The notes under the pieces: model-generated
The model's input: the letters and a program-made list of their open reading frames with translations, nothing else
What the model was told of the DNA's origin: nothing
Databases searched by the model: none
Source: Mesocentrotus franciscanus
Taxonomy: Eukaryota; Echinodermata; Echinoidea; Camarodonta; Strongylocentrotidae
Direction: 5' to 3'
DNA: 64,000 bases
Assembly (NCBI GenBank): GCA_037976565.1
Contig: CP137682.1
Location: 4,028,827-4,092,826 of the forward strand
Translations under genes and position numbers: made by a program
Shown here: one piece after another, positions 1 to 12,734 of the stretch
How positions within the stretch are numbered: position 1 is the stretch's first letter
Layout of the letters: every line of letters begins with the position of its first letter

Positions 1-736
1 GTTGGATAACTGGAGAAGAAGAAATTTAAGACTGTTCGGAAGAGTACTTGTAATTAAAGCACTAGTTATTAGTTTGGTAATACATTTATTAATGTTTGAA
101 GTTTTTTTTTTAATTTTTAATTTGCCAGGGTAAGCGTGAAAATGTTACGAGGGTTGACATGTATAAGACTTGTAAGAAAGGAGGGGTTAATATGATGAAT
201 ATTGAAAGACAGGTAATGAGTTTCAGGTTACGCTGGTTAGGGAGAATAATGGATGAGTCAGATACAATGTGGAAGAAAATGGCAAACTTTTGGTTTGACC
301 AGTTAGGCGGTCTTAAATAATAAATAAATAATAATAACAACGTTTCTTATAAAGCGCTTACCACCGAAGTCTCTAAGCGCTAAACTGCAGTTATGATAAC
401 AGAATTTTGCATTAAAAAAGAAAATGATGTTTTTTAAACACTGGTTTGAGAGTGAATCGGTTTATGTAAATGAAATTCTGATTGGAGGTACTGTTAATAG
501 TATTGATCAAATTATGAACAAACTTAAAAAACAGTCATGGTAAAGGAAATGTATTGTTTGAACTGAAATGAACTGAAAAAATATATTCCAAAACAATGTC
601 TAAGGGAAGTACAATACAGTGAAAAGTTTTTTTTTAAATAGAAATTAAATAGAAGAGGAATACAAAAATTGAATGATTAACTGGGAAACATTATTACAAG
701 TTATTAAACTCATATAATGATGCACCTAGATGTTGT

Positions 737-769
<33 letters not shown>

Positions 770-1790
770 AAATTGGGTAAAGATATAGATTGGAAAAAGT
801 GTTTTAAAAGGCACCTAATTAATATGAAAGATGAAAAGTTAAGAGATTTGTTTTTTTCAATTAAAAGGTACTATGTCCCATTTGCAGGCCAAACAAATTA
901 AAAGGTTAAATTCCACCGGCACTTGAAAGATAATACTAATTTAGAACTTCCTCAAAACGAAAGGGTTTGAAAATGTCTTTTTTGTGGGAAAATGACGACC
1001 GTTAGTTGTCGAATCGACTTTAGTGATTGCAATCCATTTAGTAAATAGTCTGATTTTCAGACCCGTTTTGTGCTGCGCAAAGATTCAATCAGTTTAATAT
1101 CGGCCATTACAAGAAGTGGGTTTTTGTGTAGACAAATGTTCATGTACCTTTAGGCTACAGCTCATTTTATGTATGTTATGACCAAAGGAAAAAAGTCAGT
1201 CAGTCACTCAATAGTGACTGACAGTGAAGTCTAGAAAGTAAACGGGTGTCCTTGCATAATTTCAATACTAGGACACTGCTAACGTTTAAATTTTACAGAT
1301 AGGACATACGTGACATATTCATAACTCCTAAAAAGTTCTACAGAATTTGATGTTGGCTGCAAATGGCACATAGTACTTTTAAAGTACTTTATAATTTGTT
1401 ACCAGTGAGAAAATGTTTAATGAAGTGGAATTTGATTTCTGAATACTTGTGTCAAACATGTGATGATAGCGAAGATATAATTTGAGCATGTGTAACATGT
1501 AAATGCCATAACCCTTTTAGGAAGTATATTTATATTGGCTATTTGAAAACGCCTTAAATCTAACAACAGAAACAAATGTAGAACCCCTCATTAAGATCGA
1601 TAGCGAAAATTGCACGGATCATTTGATGAGTGACGACAGTTGCCTTTTGGTCAACATATTAAATGATTCTGTTATGTAATAGTATACGACATGATTTTAG
1701 AGAATTAGGATTAAAATATGTATTTATTTCAGAACTTAGGAAACGGAAAGAAATAAAACGCAATAGTAGAGATTACAAATAATCTTTGTT
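1..1790 (+). mobile_element. L1/Tx1-like LINE fragment, decayed, entering from the left edge
   Basis: The first bases translate to LDNWRRRNLRLFGRVLVIKA, which is homologous to WKMRNLTIYGKVVIIKS in the Tx1-like LINE at 22764-25991. At 1383-1490 the C-terminal zinc-knuckle region appears as NLLPVRKCLMKWNLI followed by a CQTCDD motif. Stops and frameshifts abound. A TTAA MITE (865-1378) interrupts it. The 3' limit near 1790 is approximate. Confidence 0.7.
865..1378. mobile_element. TTAA-flanked MITE, family C, copy 1
   Basis: A 514 bp element with terminal inverted repeats: AAGGTACTATGTCCC on the left and the near-complement GGCACATAGTACTT on the right. TTAA stands at 861-864 and 1379-1382. A second copy with the same interior lies at 33931-34426. 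Removing the element and one TTAA rejoins the surrounding LINE frame (FSIK next to VLYNLLPVR), so this is a clean insertion. Confidence 0.82.
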
Positions 1791-1799
1791 TAATTTGCC

Positions 1800-3605
1800 A
1801 GAGCAATTATCAAACTAGATGTAGGCTTACAATTAAATGTGAACACTCCTCCGATTCATAGTGAAGATATCACAGACTACAGACAAGTGTCTAGCCTGAA
1901 GTTCATCTCAAAGGTCCTTTATAGAAACAGTTGTAGCCTATAATGTCTTCAGGAATATCTGGAACTGAATGATCTAAGCGAACCACTTAAATCAGCTTAC
2001 AAGAAGCCTCGTAGCACTGAGTCTGCCCCAGTGGCGGATCCAGGGGGCAAGAAAAGAAAGAAAGAAGATGAGCCCCCTGCCCTGGCGCTCAAGCCCCACC
2101 CGGGCTGAGCGAAATATCGGCCGGCACGATTTTAAAATTGTCAGGAACAAAACAAAAAATTGTGCTCACTACCCCCAGCGAAAAATCGGCGCGATTTTCA
2201 AATTTTCGCACGAAGTGGACCCCTTCTTTGGCCCCCTCTCTTGTCGCCGGCTGGATCCGCCGCTGCTCTGGCCTCATCAAAGTTCATAATGTTATTCATC
2301 GAGCACTTGACCAAAAACAGGCCGTTTTCTTATTGCTATTCGATCTGTCGGCAGCTTTCGCCACCATTGACAAGGACATACTCATCAGGTTTTTTTTTTC
2401 AATGGGTGTAAAAGGATCTGCTCTTGCGTGGATATCTTATCTGAGCGACCGTTTACAGGCAGTCATGATCAATGGTTGCATGTCCTCTGTACGTGGCTGA
2501 ACTTCCGAACGGTGTCCCTCAGGGGTCTGTGTTGGGCCCATCATTCTTCAGCATATTATGCCAGCCCTCTTGCCGAGATTGCACGGTCCCAAGACATCAA
2601 TATACATCTGTATGCGGATTACACCCAGCTTGCCAGCTATACACATCGTTTAATCCAATTTGATCCTTTAAGTGAGGCCTCTACCAGACATAAACTTGAA
2701 GCCTTCATCAAAGATATGAGAGCATAGATGACACAGAACAAACTGAAACTGAATGATGACAAGAGTGAATTTATGATGATTGCCTCAAAACACCTGGCAG
2801 CTAAGATCCGTAGTCATTCATTACGCATAGGTTGTGTTGATGTACAATCTGTGTCAAGGAATCTTGGAGTCCATTTCGACTCTGAAATGTCAATGTCTGC
2901 CCACGTTACAACTACTTGTTGATCTGTTAGCACTTACGCAATATTCACATTATCAGAAAGTCGTTATCATGCAAGGTTGCAGCCTCTGTCATTCATTCAT
3001 ATGTTATGTCTCGTATCGGATATGGAAATGCTTTAGTGTTCAAGGCCTCCTCTTATCAACTTGCCAAACTGCAACGTGCTCCAAATTCTGCTGCTCGGGT
3101 CCTCAGTGGAACATCTCGCTTTTCCCACATTACCCAAGTTCTGAAAAGTCTACACTGGCTACCAGTATCCAAAAGAATAGAGTTCAAAATCTTACTCGAC
3201 ACATGGAAAGTAATATATGGTCTGGCCCCACAGTACTTGCGAAACCTCATCACAAAATATGTCCCAGGCAGAAATCTCCGCTCTTCTGGTACAAAACAGT
3301 GAAAAGTCCAAAGAACTTTGTTTACTCTTGGAGAAAAGGCTTTTATTTCTGCAGCACCATCTCTTTGGAATGCTCTTCCACTGAGGATCTGATCAGAAGA
3401 ATCCCTAGAAACATTTTAAAATAATGTAAAGTCATATATGTTCGCATGTTATTTTAGTTAGTTATATGATGAATGAATATCTATGCATATTTGTTCTCAT
3501 TTCTCTATGTAACTCATTCTAATTCTATCCCTCTGCGCCTCAGAATAGTTTACTAGATCGATGGCGCATAACAAATGCTGTATTTATTTTTTATTATTAA
3601 CACTT
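1800..3605 (+). mobile_element. CR1/L2-like non-LTR retrotransposon, frameshifted
   Basis: RT motifs run across three frames: DYRQVSSLKFISKVL near 1880-1920, FDLSAAFATIDKDIL at ~2340, GVPQGSVLGPS at ~2510, YADYTQLASY at ~2610, then MTQNKLKLNDDKSEF at 2728 and SLHWLPVSKRIEFKILL at ~3150. The 3' end (about 3530-3605) has the GCGCCTC...GGCGCATA...ATTATTA layout typical of L2-like tails. A hAT MITE interrupts it at 2029-2265. It is not functional. Confidence 0.8.
2029..2265. mobile_element. hAT-type MITE (GGCGGATCC family), copy a
   Basis: Terminal inverted repeats CAGTGGCGGATCCAGG and CTGGATCCGCCGCTG, flanked by an imperfect 8 bp duplication (GTCTGCCC / CTCTGGCC). The interior shares AAAATCGG and GCACGATTTT blocks with the copy at 28049. 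Short open frames inside are chance products. Confidence 0.72.
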
Positions 3606-3875
3606 GATGCAGGGGATCCTCGTCATTACGAGCACCTTGGGGCAATTCAGGTTGACGTGCATTGTCAGATGTCAATGAGGTGTAAGAATTTAGGCCAGCG
3701 AAATTGCCTTGTTGTTTCGGGTGCCTAGTTGTGACGAGGTTCCAATGTATAAAATCACATACCGGTACATGTAATTACATTGTTTGTTGTGTTGGTCTAA
3801 AACATGTAACAGAATTTTGTGAAACCTTTTGAGACTGAATGAAAAAATACTACGAAAGTTGAAAGAAAAATAAAT

Positions 3876-4640
3876 TCTGATTTGCTTTTACTCTAAACAT
3901 GATTTTAAAAAAGGGTCAAATCGGCGGTGTATTTTTTGTATACTCATTTGATAGCCTTTACAGGGTACTGGCGTAGACATTCAGCTACTACGAAGGGATA
4001 AACTTCTATATTAAGGAAACAGCAAATAGTTTGATTTTCTGATCTACGAACACCTGATATTTGTAGATTCCATTATTTTGTCATATCATAAAACAACAGC
4101 AAACATTGATATTGCTATTCCATTTCGTTCAAAACTAATTGCTAGTCGGAGAAACCACAAAGCGCAATCTTGTTTGCAAAGACATCAATTTAACATTTCG
4201 TCATTAAAACCGGAATAAATCTACAGCACTACTGGGTACACAACTCATGGTACAACATTTACAAATTATGTTGAGCAAGGCATCAATGAAATCATGGTGA
4301 ATGGGACCAGCCAGAATGCAATTTTTGTTAACGGTTCAGCCATTCTACCAAAACAAGTGTCTGTGTACAAACTCACAAACCACGCATGCGCTTTGAGCAG
4401 CAAGGGATCGCCACTCCTTTTCAAGGTTTTGTAAGTACACTGTATGTACGTGTACAGTTTCTACAATTCTCCTTTTTAGTATTTCATGCAGCCAGTGTTT
4501 TGGAAGCAGCTCAGTTATTCAGGATATAGCATACGCAATTGGTCTTGAGGGTTCCACAGGGACACCAGAACCACTCTGAATAAAGGTGAGTGAATCCATA
4601 GGCAAACTCGTATCAAACATGTGGGTCTGGTTTCTCGTCT
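3876..4640 (+). repeat. dispersed repeat E, copy 1
   Basis: From TCTGATTTGC near 3876 to GTGGGTCT near 4628, this stretch is highly similar to 62015-63260 in the same orientation. It contains AATAAAGGTGAGTGAAT near its end and no open frame. A solo LTR or an LTR-like unit is possible, but I found no firm TG...CA ends. Confidence 0.7.
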
Positions 4641-4744
4641 AAAATCAGCGAGACTCCCGTCTGGAGAAGAAAAAGAAATCCTCTCCCTCGTCTGTTGCAT
4701 GCGGGTTGTACACGAAATCATGTTTATCAATCAATAAGTGGTAT

Positions 4745-5032
4745 CTTGGTAGGTGTAGAGTTGGGATTGGTGGTGGTGGGGATTGGTGGTGGTGGTGATG
4801 ATGGTGGCCGTAGTCACGTAGTGGCTGGTGTAGATCCGACTTTGGCAGTGGTGGTGATGGTTATCGTGGTGCATGGTGCTGATAGTGGTAATTGGTAAAC
4901 ATGTACCTAAGAATGATGGTGGCCGTGGTGTTGGCAGTGGTGATAGCTGTACTGTACACCTGATGGGGTGGTATTAGTGGTGATGGTGGTGATGGGAGTG
5001 GTAGTACATGGTGGTGGTATATTATAATTCGT
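4745..5032 (+). repeat. GGT/GAT minisatellite, block 1
   Basis: A degenerate tandem array of GGTGGT(G/A)(A/G)T-type units. Apparent Gly/Val-rich open frames come from the repeat. Related blocks at 9312-9781 and 10248-10615 suggest one array split by later insertions. Confidence 0.85.
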
Positions 5033-6743
5033 CATGTTTATATTCCTATATGTTTGATGCATTTAATATGATTGAAGAGGGTTCAACAGTTGACGCAGAT
5101 AACACCTTATGTAATTATTACTTTAGTAAAGTTTTTTTCCAAACTATGAGCATAGGTTTTCAGTTTTCCACTTAAACTCACAAAGCATGGCCGCAAAGTA
5201 TTCAAAGATATCTGACTAAATATCAAGTTTATATCATACATTTACGATTTATGCTTTTACAGAAACATGGTTACGATCGAATGTGTCATCTTTATGTAAT
5301 ATGACAGGTTATTCTCTAATTCATAAAACACGAGACAATTGAAAAGGGGGAGGAGTGAGTTTTTATATATTGACTCTCGATTTAATTATCAAGAAAAAAG
5401 GGATTTTTCATTCTCAAATGAATTGATGGATACATCGTTTATTGAAGTTTATCTGAAGCATGAGAAGAATTCCATTCTTGTTGTTGTTTATAAAGCTCCT
5501 AATTCTGATGCAACATAAATCAACCGTTTACTTGAAAATTGCGTTTCTAAATTAGCCAAAGAAAACAGATCTTGCTAAATCCTTGGTGATTCTAATTTCG
5601 ATATATACTAAAATATTCATCCCATTCTGCGACTGATGATATTTTGAGTATCATGTATGCAAATGGTTTCGAACTTTTATTACCAAACTTACGAGTTTAA
5701 CGCATAATTCGTAGACTTGCATTCAAAGATATTCACTAATGTTGTAGAAAGAAGAAAAAAAGTACCTGGTATACTTTTGCCCGATGTGTCGGACCATTTA
5801 CCTATTTTTCATATGACCAAAGTACATAGTTATGAGTAATTTTCAAAGAATTCAGTTAAGCGTATGTCCACGGAAGCAAATTTTCATGATCTTTTGCATG
5901 AATTGTATTTTACGGATTGATCACACATGGAAAAAGCAAATGATCCTAATATTGCATATGTTAACTATGTTAACTCCATTATGTAAAAAACACGTCAAAA
6001 AGTTAAAGTCAAAGAAACAAAAGAGGTATACTCCAAAGAAACCATGGATACCAACAGGTATTATGAAAGTTATTGTAAACAAACACCAAATATTTGTAAA
6101 TTTATTCATGAACCTTCACATAGCAATGAACTGAGGTATAACAAATATAGTAATATGTTGAATAATATTATACGTACAAACAAAAGATTTGTATGCATAT
6201 ATATTAGAGAAATTTAAGACAAATATACGCAATACTTGGAAGATTGTTAAAGAAATTAAGGGCATAAAACCTTTTTCAAAATTAATCCATTATCTTGTAA
6301 GACAAAACAGACGTATTGATGATGAAAGTGACACTGCTAACATGTTTAATTCTTATTTTTAAGAATTGGATTTTCTACATCAAAAAAATTAAAAACTCTA
6401 GTATACATTTACAAGATTATCTATTAAAAAGTGACCGGTCTTTAAATTCATTTTTCCTTTTTCCCACTAGTGAAACTGAAATTATAGATATTGTTCGTAA
6501 AATAAAAAAAAATATGTCATCGTGTGTTCATGATGGCATAAATGCTAAATTCACTGTCAATTTCAACAGGCATTGTGCCAGACTATTTTAAAATTGATAA
6601 CATTATTACAACATCTAAAAAAGATAATAAACACCTCATTGGAAATAACCGTCCAATATCTCCCTTGCTCGCGTTTTCAAAAATTCTTGAACGTATCATT
6701 TACAGAAGACTGTACAACCATTTAGTGCAAAACAACAGCTTAA

Positions 6744-7118
6744 AGAGAAGGTTGAGTTCTGGTCATGCGATTGCATTGTGAAAGAAACGGTGTGGAATCG
6801 ATCAGAAAAGGTTGATCATCTAGCATATATAATATTAATGTGTGCTGCAAGGTTCTGGAATCATTAAAATTTGGCCCAGTCTTCGTAAAGTTACAAGCAC
6901 TGTACACAGAAAGTTGTATATGGGACTACACAAACATGTGGCATATAAATCCGCCCCGATTTTGTTGCTGTTACATGCCATATTTAGAATATTAAGGCAT
7001 TTGAATAGCCATGCTTTTCAGGGAACATTTTTTATCTGATGTTCTGCCCCACTTGCATAATAAGAATGATAACGCTCACAAATTATTGTTCACCTCTTCC
7101 CTGAACTCAACCTTCTCT
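6744..7118. mobile_element. TTAA-flanked MITE, family A, copy 1
   Basis: A 375 bp element with inverted ends AGAGAAGGTTGAGTTC and GAACTCAACCTTCTCT, flanked by TTAA (6740-6743 and 7119-7122). Its left half matches the element at 21470-21866 (shared blocks such as TCTGGTCATGCGATTGCATT). No coding capacity. Confidence 0.82.
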
Positions 7119-7122
7119 TTAA

Positions 7123-7896
7123 AGTACAAGTCCACTCCAAAAATAACTTACTTTTAATAGAAGCAGCAAAATCAGACAAACCAAGCAAAACAAGTTTGAG
7201 CAAAATCGGGTAACTAATAAGAAAGTTATGCATTTTTGAAAAAGTATGTAAAACTATTGAACAATAGAAATCTCTACAGAAATTGCCAATTTGGTTATCA
7301 GTTTGTGACGTCATGTCCTCACTATTTATCAATTGCTTTATATAGTTTAATCCCATTAATTTCCCTTTTTATCCCCCAAAACTTGATTTCCCCATGCCTT
7401 TGCCCAGGTTATATGATTTGTATCATATTGCGTGCATGACATTTCACAAAATATTTTATTTTTATGAAATTTGAAGAATTGATACTATTTTCTGAATATT
7501 GTATATTCATAATTATTGATTTTTATATAAATAGTTTATCAAAATTCAAATTTTTCATGATTTAACTGGAAAAAAATTACTCTATATTAGTGCATCCACA
7601 CAAAAACATATAATATCAATCTAACTTGGATGCTGGTGTGAAGAAATAAGATTCTTAGGGAGATAGGAAATTTATATTATCAATATAAAGAAAATAATTA
7701 GTGGATAGTGAGGACATGACGTCACAGACTCATGAGTGAGTTGCCAATTTGTCTAGTGATTTTCAAAGTTTTTCATGTCATTAAAAATTCATAACTTTCT
7801 TATTAGTTATCCGATTTTGCTAAAACTTTTTTTGATTGGTTTGTCTCATTTTCTGCTTCTATTGAAAGTAAGTTATTTTTGGAGTGGACTTGCCCT
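7123..7896. mobile_element. TTAA-flanked foldback MITE, family B
   Basis: A 774 bp element flanked by TTAA at 7119-7122 and 7897-7900. Its inverted arms are about 210 bp (approximately 7123-7330 against 7690-7896), starting AGTACAAGTCCACTCC and ending GGAGTGGACTTGCCCT. Both arms hold the block GACGTCATGTCCTCACTAT or its complement. It abuts element A, sharing a single TTAA. Confidence 0.85.
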
Positions 7897-9311
7897 TTAA
7901 TACAAGAGCAATTTGGTTTTCGTCCTTCCTTTTCCACGGAAGAGGCTCTGTTATATACCATTGAACAAATAATACATTCTTTGGATAGAAAGGAAATGCA
8001 TATGGCTATTTATGTCGACCTAAGCAAGGCATTCGATTCCCTTGACCACGACATACTATTGTACAAGCTCAAGCATGAACAAGTAAACATTTTACATATA
8101 CGTTAATGACATAATCAGTTCATCTAAATTATAACATTTTTTTTGTATGCAGATGGTACTAATCCCATTTTGTCTCATAAAGATGAAAAATATTGATAGA
8201 TATAGCTAATAATGAACTTTTGAATGTTTCTGATTGGCTGAAGGCCAATAGGTTACAAATTAGTATGAATAAAACAAAATATAGCGTATTTCGTTCAGCC
8301 AAAATACCTAAAACTATTAAAACATTTATTACAATATAGACAATATTGAAATTGAAAAGATTCATAGCATAAACTTCTTGGGATCATAATCGATGAAAGA
8401 CTAAATTGGAAAGAACATGTCAACAATATTCATGGAAAAATAAGAATGTATATCGGCATAATGTGTAAGCTCCGTTCATTTATACCTTGCAAAAAATATA
8501 TTTATGTTATATAACGACTTTATCTTGCCATATCTCATTTATTGTAGTCTTGTTTGGTCAGGAACCAGTTCAAATAATTTGAAACGTTTATATAATTATA
8601 TATATTACAAAACAAAGCTGTTCGACTTTGCACTAATCCCCACTATCTTCCCCACACCACTCCGCTATTTAAGGAATTAAATACCTTAAACTGTTTGATA
8701 ATATGAAATTAAAATTGGTACTTTTTATTTTCGAACACGTCAACGCATAACTACCCGCCATTTTAGACAATTTCTTTTGCAATAACATGTTAAAACATTC
8801 AATGAATACACGAAATAAACACGAAATTATCTTGCCATACTGCCGTTTAAATTTAACAAAACGTAACTCTGTGATTTATCAATGTACTAAACTATGGAAT
8901 GCTCTTGAATCTCATTATAAAACACATACACTCCAAAAATGCCCTTCAATCTAAGTTTGAACAAACCTTTATAATTATATACTACATCTGTAGCTTCATA
9001 CGTCTATATTTCTACTTTTTTCCATCGTTGACAATATATATAAATATTCAGTGTATATATATATATATTTTTCTAAATATGTTTCTTTATTTACTTGTTT
9101 AATGTTTGTAATGTGATAATGATTTTCTTCTTTTCTTTTTTCTTTGTTTGTATGCTGTATTTGCTTTTTTCATTACTATGATTGTAAGGGGAATCGCTGT
9201 GTTTTATTACAAGCCACTGGCCTTTTAATGCGATTTCCCAGGAACAATTTATTATATATCATATCTTTGTATTTTATGAAATGAACTAATTAATTGAAAA
9301 TAGCTATGCCT

Positions 9312-9781
9312 ATGATGGTGGTAGTGGTGGTAGTATTGGACAGGTGATGGAGTGGTGGTAGTATAGTTGTTATGTTTTTTTATGGTGGTTAGTGATCATG
9401 GTAGTGGAGCTGATGGGAGTGGTGGTAGTTTTGCTGCTGGTGGTATAATAACAATGGTGATATATGATTGTGGTAATGGTGGTAGTATTGATCAGGTGAT
9501 GGGGTGGAGGTAGTGGTGGTGCTGTTGATGGTGGTAGTGTAATGGTAGTGGACCTGATGGGGTGGTGGTAATGGTGCTTTTGGTGATAACAAATACATGA
9601 CTATGATGGTGGTAGTGTAATGGTAGTGGACATGATTGGGTGGTATTAATGGTGCTGTTGGTGGTATGACAACATTCACAACAACGATGGTAGCTGGTGG
9701 TGGCAATGGCGGTAGTATTGGTCAGATGAGGGGGCGGAAGTAGTGTTGCTGCTGCTAATGGTGGTTTTAGTGGTGATGGTA
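9312..9781 (+). repeat. GGT/GAT minisatellite, block 2
   Basis: Degenerate units such as GGTGGTAGTG and GTAATGGTAGTGGAC. His/Thr/Pro-rich open frames on the minus strand are artefacts of this repeat. Confidence 0.85.
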
Positions 9782-10247
9782 GTTCAATTCAATTCACAAT
9801 TTATTGATTATAATCCGATCAAATTGGTTCGTTGTCAATTTTTTAACAAAGGATAACAAAAATTGAAATCATAGTGTAACAAAGATAATTGAGTGCAACT
9901 GTTAAAAAATAAAATGAATAGAAATAGCAACGGCACAAAATTACGTATCTCTTCGGATGTATATCACAGAGATGATAAATTACAATTCTCGTAATACTTT
10001 TTACAATCTTGTTTTTTTTTAGCTGGGAATACAAACAATTACAAATTGTCATTTTATATAAATGAAACTATTCATATGTAAACGAAATTGAAATTCAATA
10101 TCAAGTTTGTTGCTTAAAATCCAAAGGTGTAGGGTCTCTTTTCAAAGTTATAGTACAGGAATACAGTTCAGAGAGAATTTAAATACAAGTTTTAAATTAC
10201 AGTAAAACAAAAATAGCCCCCAAGAAATTACGTAATAGACGTAGTAG
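9782..10247 (-). mobile_element. non-LTR retrotransposon tail, minus strand, low confidence
   Basis: It starts TTCAATTCAATTCACAATTT, which read on the minus strand is an AATAAA-like tail with a TTGAA repeat, as at the 3' end of many LINE/SINE copies. It separates minisatellite blocks 2 and 3. No protein motif is readable. Confidence 0.4.
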
Positions 10248-10615
10248 CTAGGTGATGGAGTGATATTAGTGATGGGGGTGGTGGGGGATGGTAATGGTGA
10301 TGAGGATGATGAGGCCATGTTCATGGTTTTGGTGGTGATTGAGGTGGTGGTAATGTGTCAATGCGATGACATTGGAGAACAGGTGCAAGTAATTATGATA
10401 ATGGTGCTGGTGGCGTTGTTGATGGTAGTGGTAGCTGGAGTGTATGGTGATGGTAGTGGTAGCTGGAGTGTATGGTGGTGGTTAAGATGAAGGTGGTGAT
10501 TATGGTTTTGATGATGATGATTGATGGTGATGATGACGATGATGATTAAGATGATGATGATGATAGTGAAAGATTTAGTAGAGGTGGTGACTGTGGTGCT
10601 TGGTAATGACATGAG
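10248..10615 (+). repeat. GGT/GAT minisatellite, block 3
   Basis: Units of GATGGTAGTGGT and GATGATGATGA type. No gene. Confidence 0.85.
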
Positions 10616-12725
10616 GAGGAGAACAGTTCAAATGTTAGATAAAGTGTTACGTAACTTTTTTTAGCAGATGTTTCTACATTTATTGAAAAATCATATACAA
10701 CATTTTCAAATAACAATACTAGTATATTATATAATTGATTTACATAAAATGTGACGACTAAAATGCAAACAAATGCATATATATATATAAATATATAATT
10801 TAAAACTTGAAAGTATGGAGGTAAGTCAAAGAATCAAGATAAATGCAGAGGCCAACTATCATAAGCATAAATGCTTGATTCGATAGCAGCCGGTGATATT
10901 CGAATATTATGAATGAAATGAAAAATAGCAGAACGGAATGATTAATGAAACGGGAAACAAAGCAATGACCAATTCGTCATCTAAAAAATCTGTAATATGT
11001 CTGCCCACAAGTTTCCGTTTTTCGAAACTTTGTTTCAGTGTCTTTTTTTATGCATCTCTCATTTCCTCAAAAATTCACTCACAGTATTGTCCTTTGAAAG
11101 AATTTATTCGAATTTATCCTCTGAAAAATTCAAGCATATACAACGACAGAATTAGCTTGGAAACACGACATAAATATTACCCATTGTCGTTATTCGCCAT
11201 TTGGTCCAAATAAGTGTCCCTGAGGGAGTCTGTATATTGATGCATCTTTTTTTGATTTGGATATTAGAATTGAAATGAATCATATATATTGGACTGATTC
11301 CAGCTGAGACTCTGATTATAAGCACTAAATAAAGTTAGTGGATCGTTTCACATGTGTTCCTGTGCATTAAGGACAATAATTGTCTGGTTCATTTGCAATT
11401 GTCATCGTCCATTCTGTTACATATCAGTTCAATCATAACAATATATTTAAATTGCGATACTAAATATAGACAGTTTGAGAACATCTGCGATGCGTATGTT
11501 TCATGTAGCGTTCAATGCGTCTGAACATTGTTGTTAATATAAATACTCCTACTGATGTGAAATACAAAACTTTGCCTAAGCCCAATTTTACCGACGATTG
11601 CCAAAATCAGTGACAAAAGAATTCAAACTTTGTATTCAGTATGTTCAGCCGAAGATTTCAATGACAACACTGCCACATAGCCAGGGGCCCAGGGCTATGG
11701 GAGACTTGCACTTTGGACTCCCTGCGAAAGAAAGAAAGTCATATAATTGCTGTTTCTAGTTCTAGTATAATAGCCTATCAATTAAGCTTCTGAAGTTGAA
11801 TACATTTTAAGTCGTCGTCCATATTCACAGTATTTTAAAGAAAACAGACAAGAATGAAACATCGAGTCAAGTAGGCATACTATTTACATGATTACATCTA
11901 CTTCGTATATTATCACCGTAAATTCATTATGAAAAACAGTAAACAAACTGTACACGATGAAATGAAAGAGTACGCTGTGGAGCATTTTTTTGTATAATGC
12001 CTAAACAGGGCAGCGCAACGCAAGAATTTGCTTCGTAGACACTTCTATATAGCAAAAGGCCTATTTTTCTGGGCATTTAAAATATCTAACGCATGTTTTT
12101 CCCTCTCTTTACGTTATTTAACACATGTAAAATAAGTTTTTATGAATATACTGTTTTTCAACTATCAAAATTCATCGTCTTGTTAAGGGTAGGGGGCCTT
12201 TATCTATTGATAGTATCGCGAAGCATACGTGCTAAAGTGTTTTTAAATTTCGAACTCCAAATTTCATTCATTTAGCATAAAGCTAATTTAGATTTCGATC
12301 AAGTCGACAGTATTCGATTTTAAACGTTTTTGTATACCTGGTTAGCGTAGAGGCCAACAAGACACGACAAAATTCATATTCTCAACATGGCTTTCTGTGA
12401 AGAATGTAACGAGAGTAAAGTACAGCATATTTTTCACTCGATATACAAAAGTAGTTTAAAGTAAAGTACAATATATAACAACGAACAAAATATATCTATC
12501 GCAAATGTTTCTTTACATAGTAATACTGTTTTGGTAAGTCCTTTGTGTCAATACGTCTTTTAGGCAACTCCTTTTTCTCCCACATCATCAACATTCATTC
12601 ATTTCATTTCATCTACATTATTTCATGAATTGCATTCAGAAAACGAAACAAACTAAATAAATATATAAAATATTGTCGGCGAAGCATTTGTCGTAGTACA
12701 AGTAGCATTTGTATTTTTCGGGGCA
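10616..12725. other. AT-rich stretch without recognised genes
   Basis: Short open frames (such as 10938-11213 and 12093-12275) show no domain, no splice context and AT-driven composition. I see no repeat structure beyond short TA runs at about 10776-10798. Confidence 0.5.
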
Positions 12726-12734
12726 CTTTTGGGG

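Larger units (their letters stand above)
5060..9280 (+). mobile_element. decayed non-LTR retrotransposon with two nested MITEs
   Basis: Endonuclease pieces occur near 5250-5370 (AFTETWL, GGGVSFYI), 5455-5510 (VVVYKAPNSDA) and 5780 (DVSDHLPIF). RT pieces follow at ~6630-6740 (PISPLLAFSKILERIIYRRL in one frame). After the MITEs come QEQFGFRPSFST, YVDLSKAFDSLDHDILLYK at ~8010, and LGIIIDERLNWKEHV at ~8380. The 3' end lies near 9250. Many stops and an internal deletion near 8090 make it inactive. It lies within the GGT minisatellite. Confidence 0.78.

Noticed and set aside
9389..9706. His/Thr/Pro-rich open frame on the minus strand
   Set aside because: Product of the GGT/GAT minisatellite. The 4695-4898, 10260-10490 and 10358-10612 frames are the same kind of artefact.
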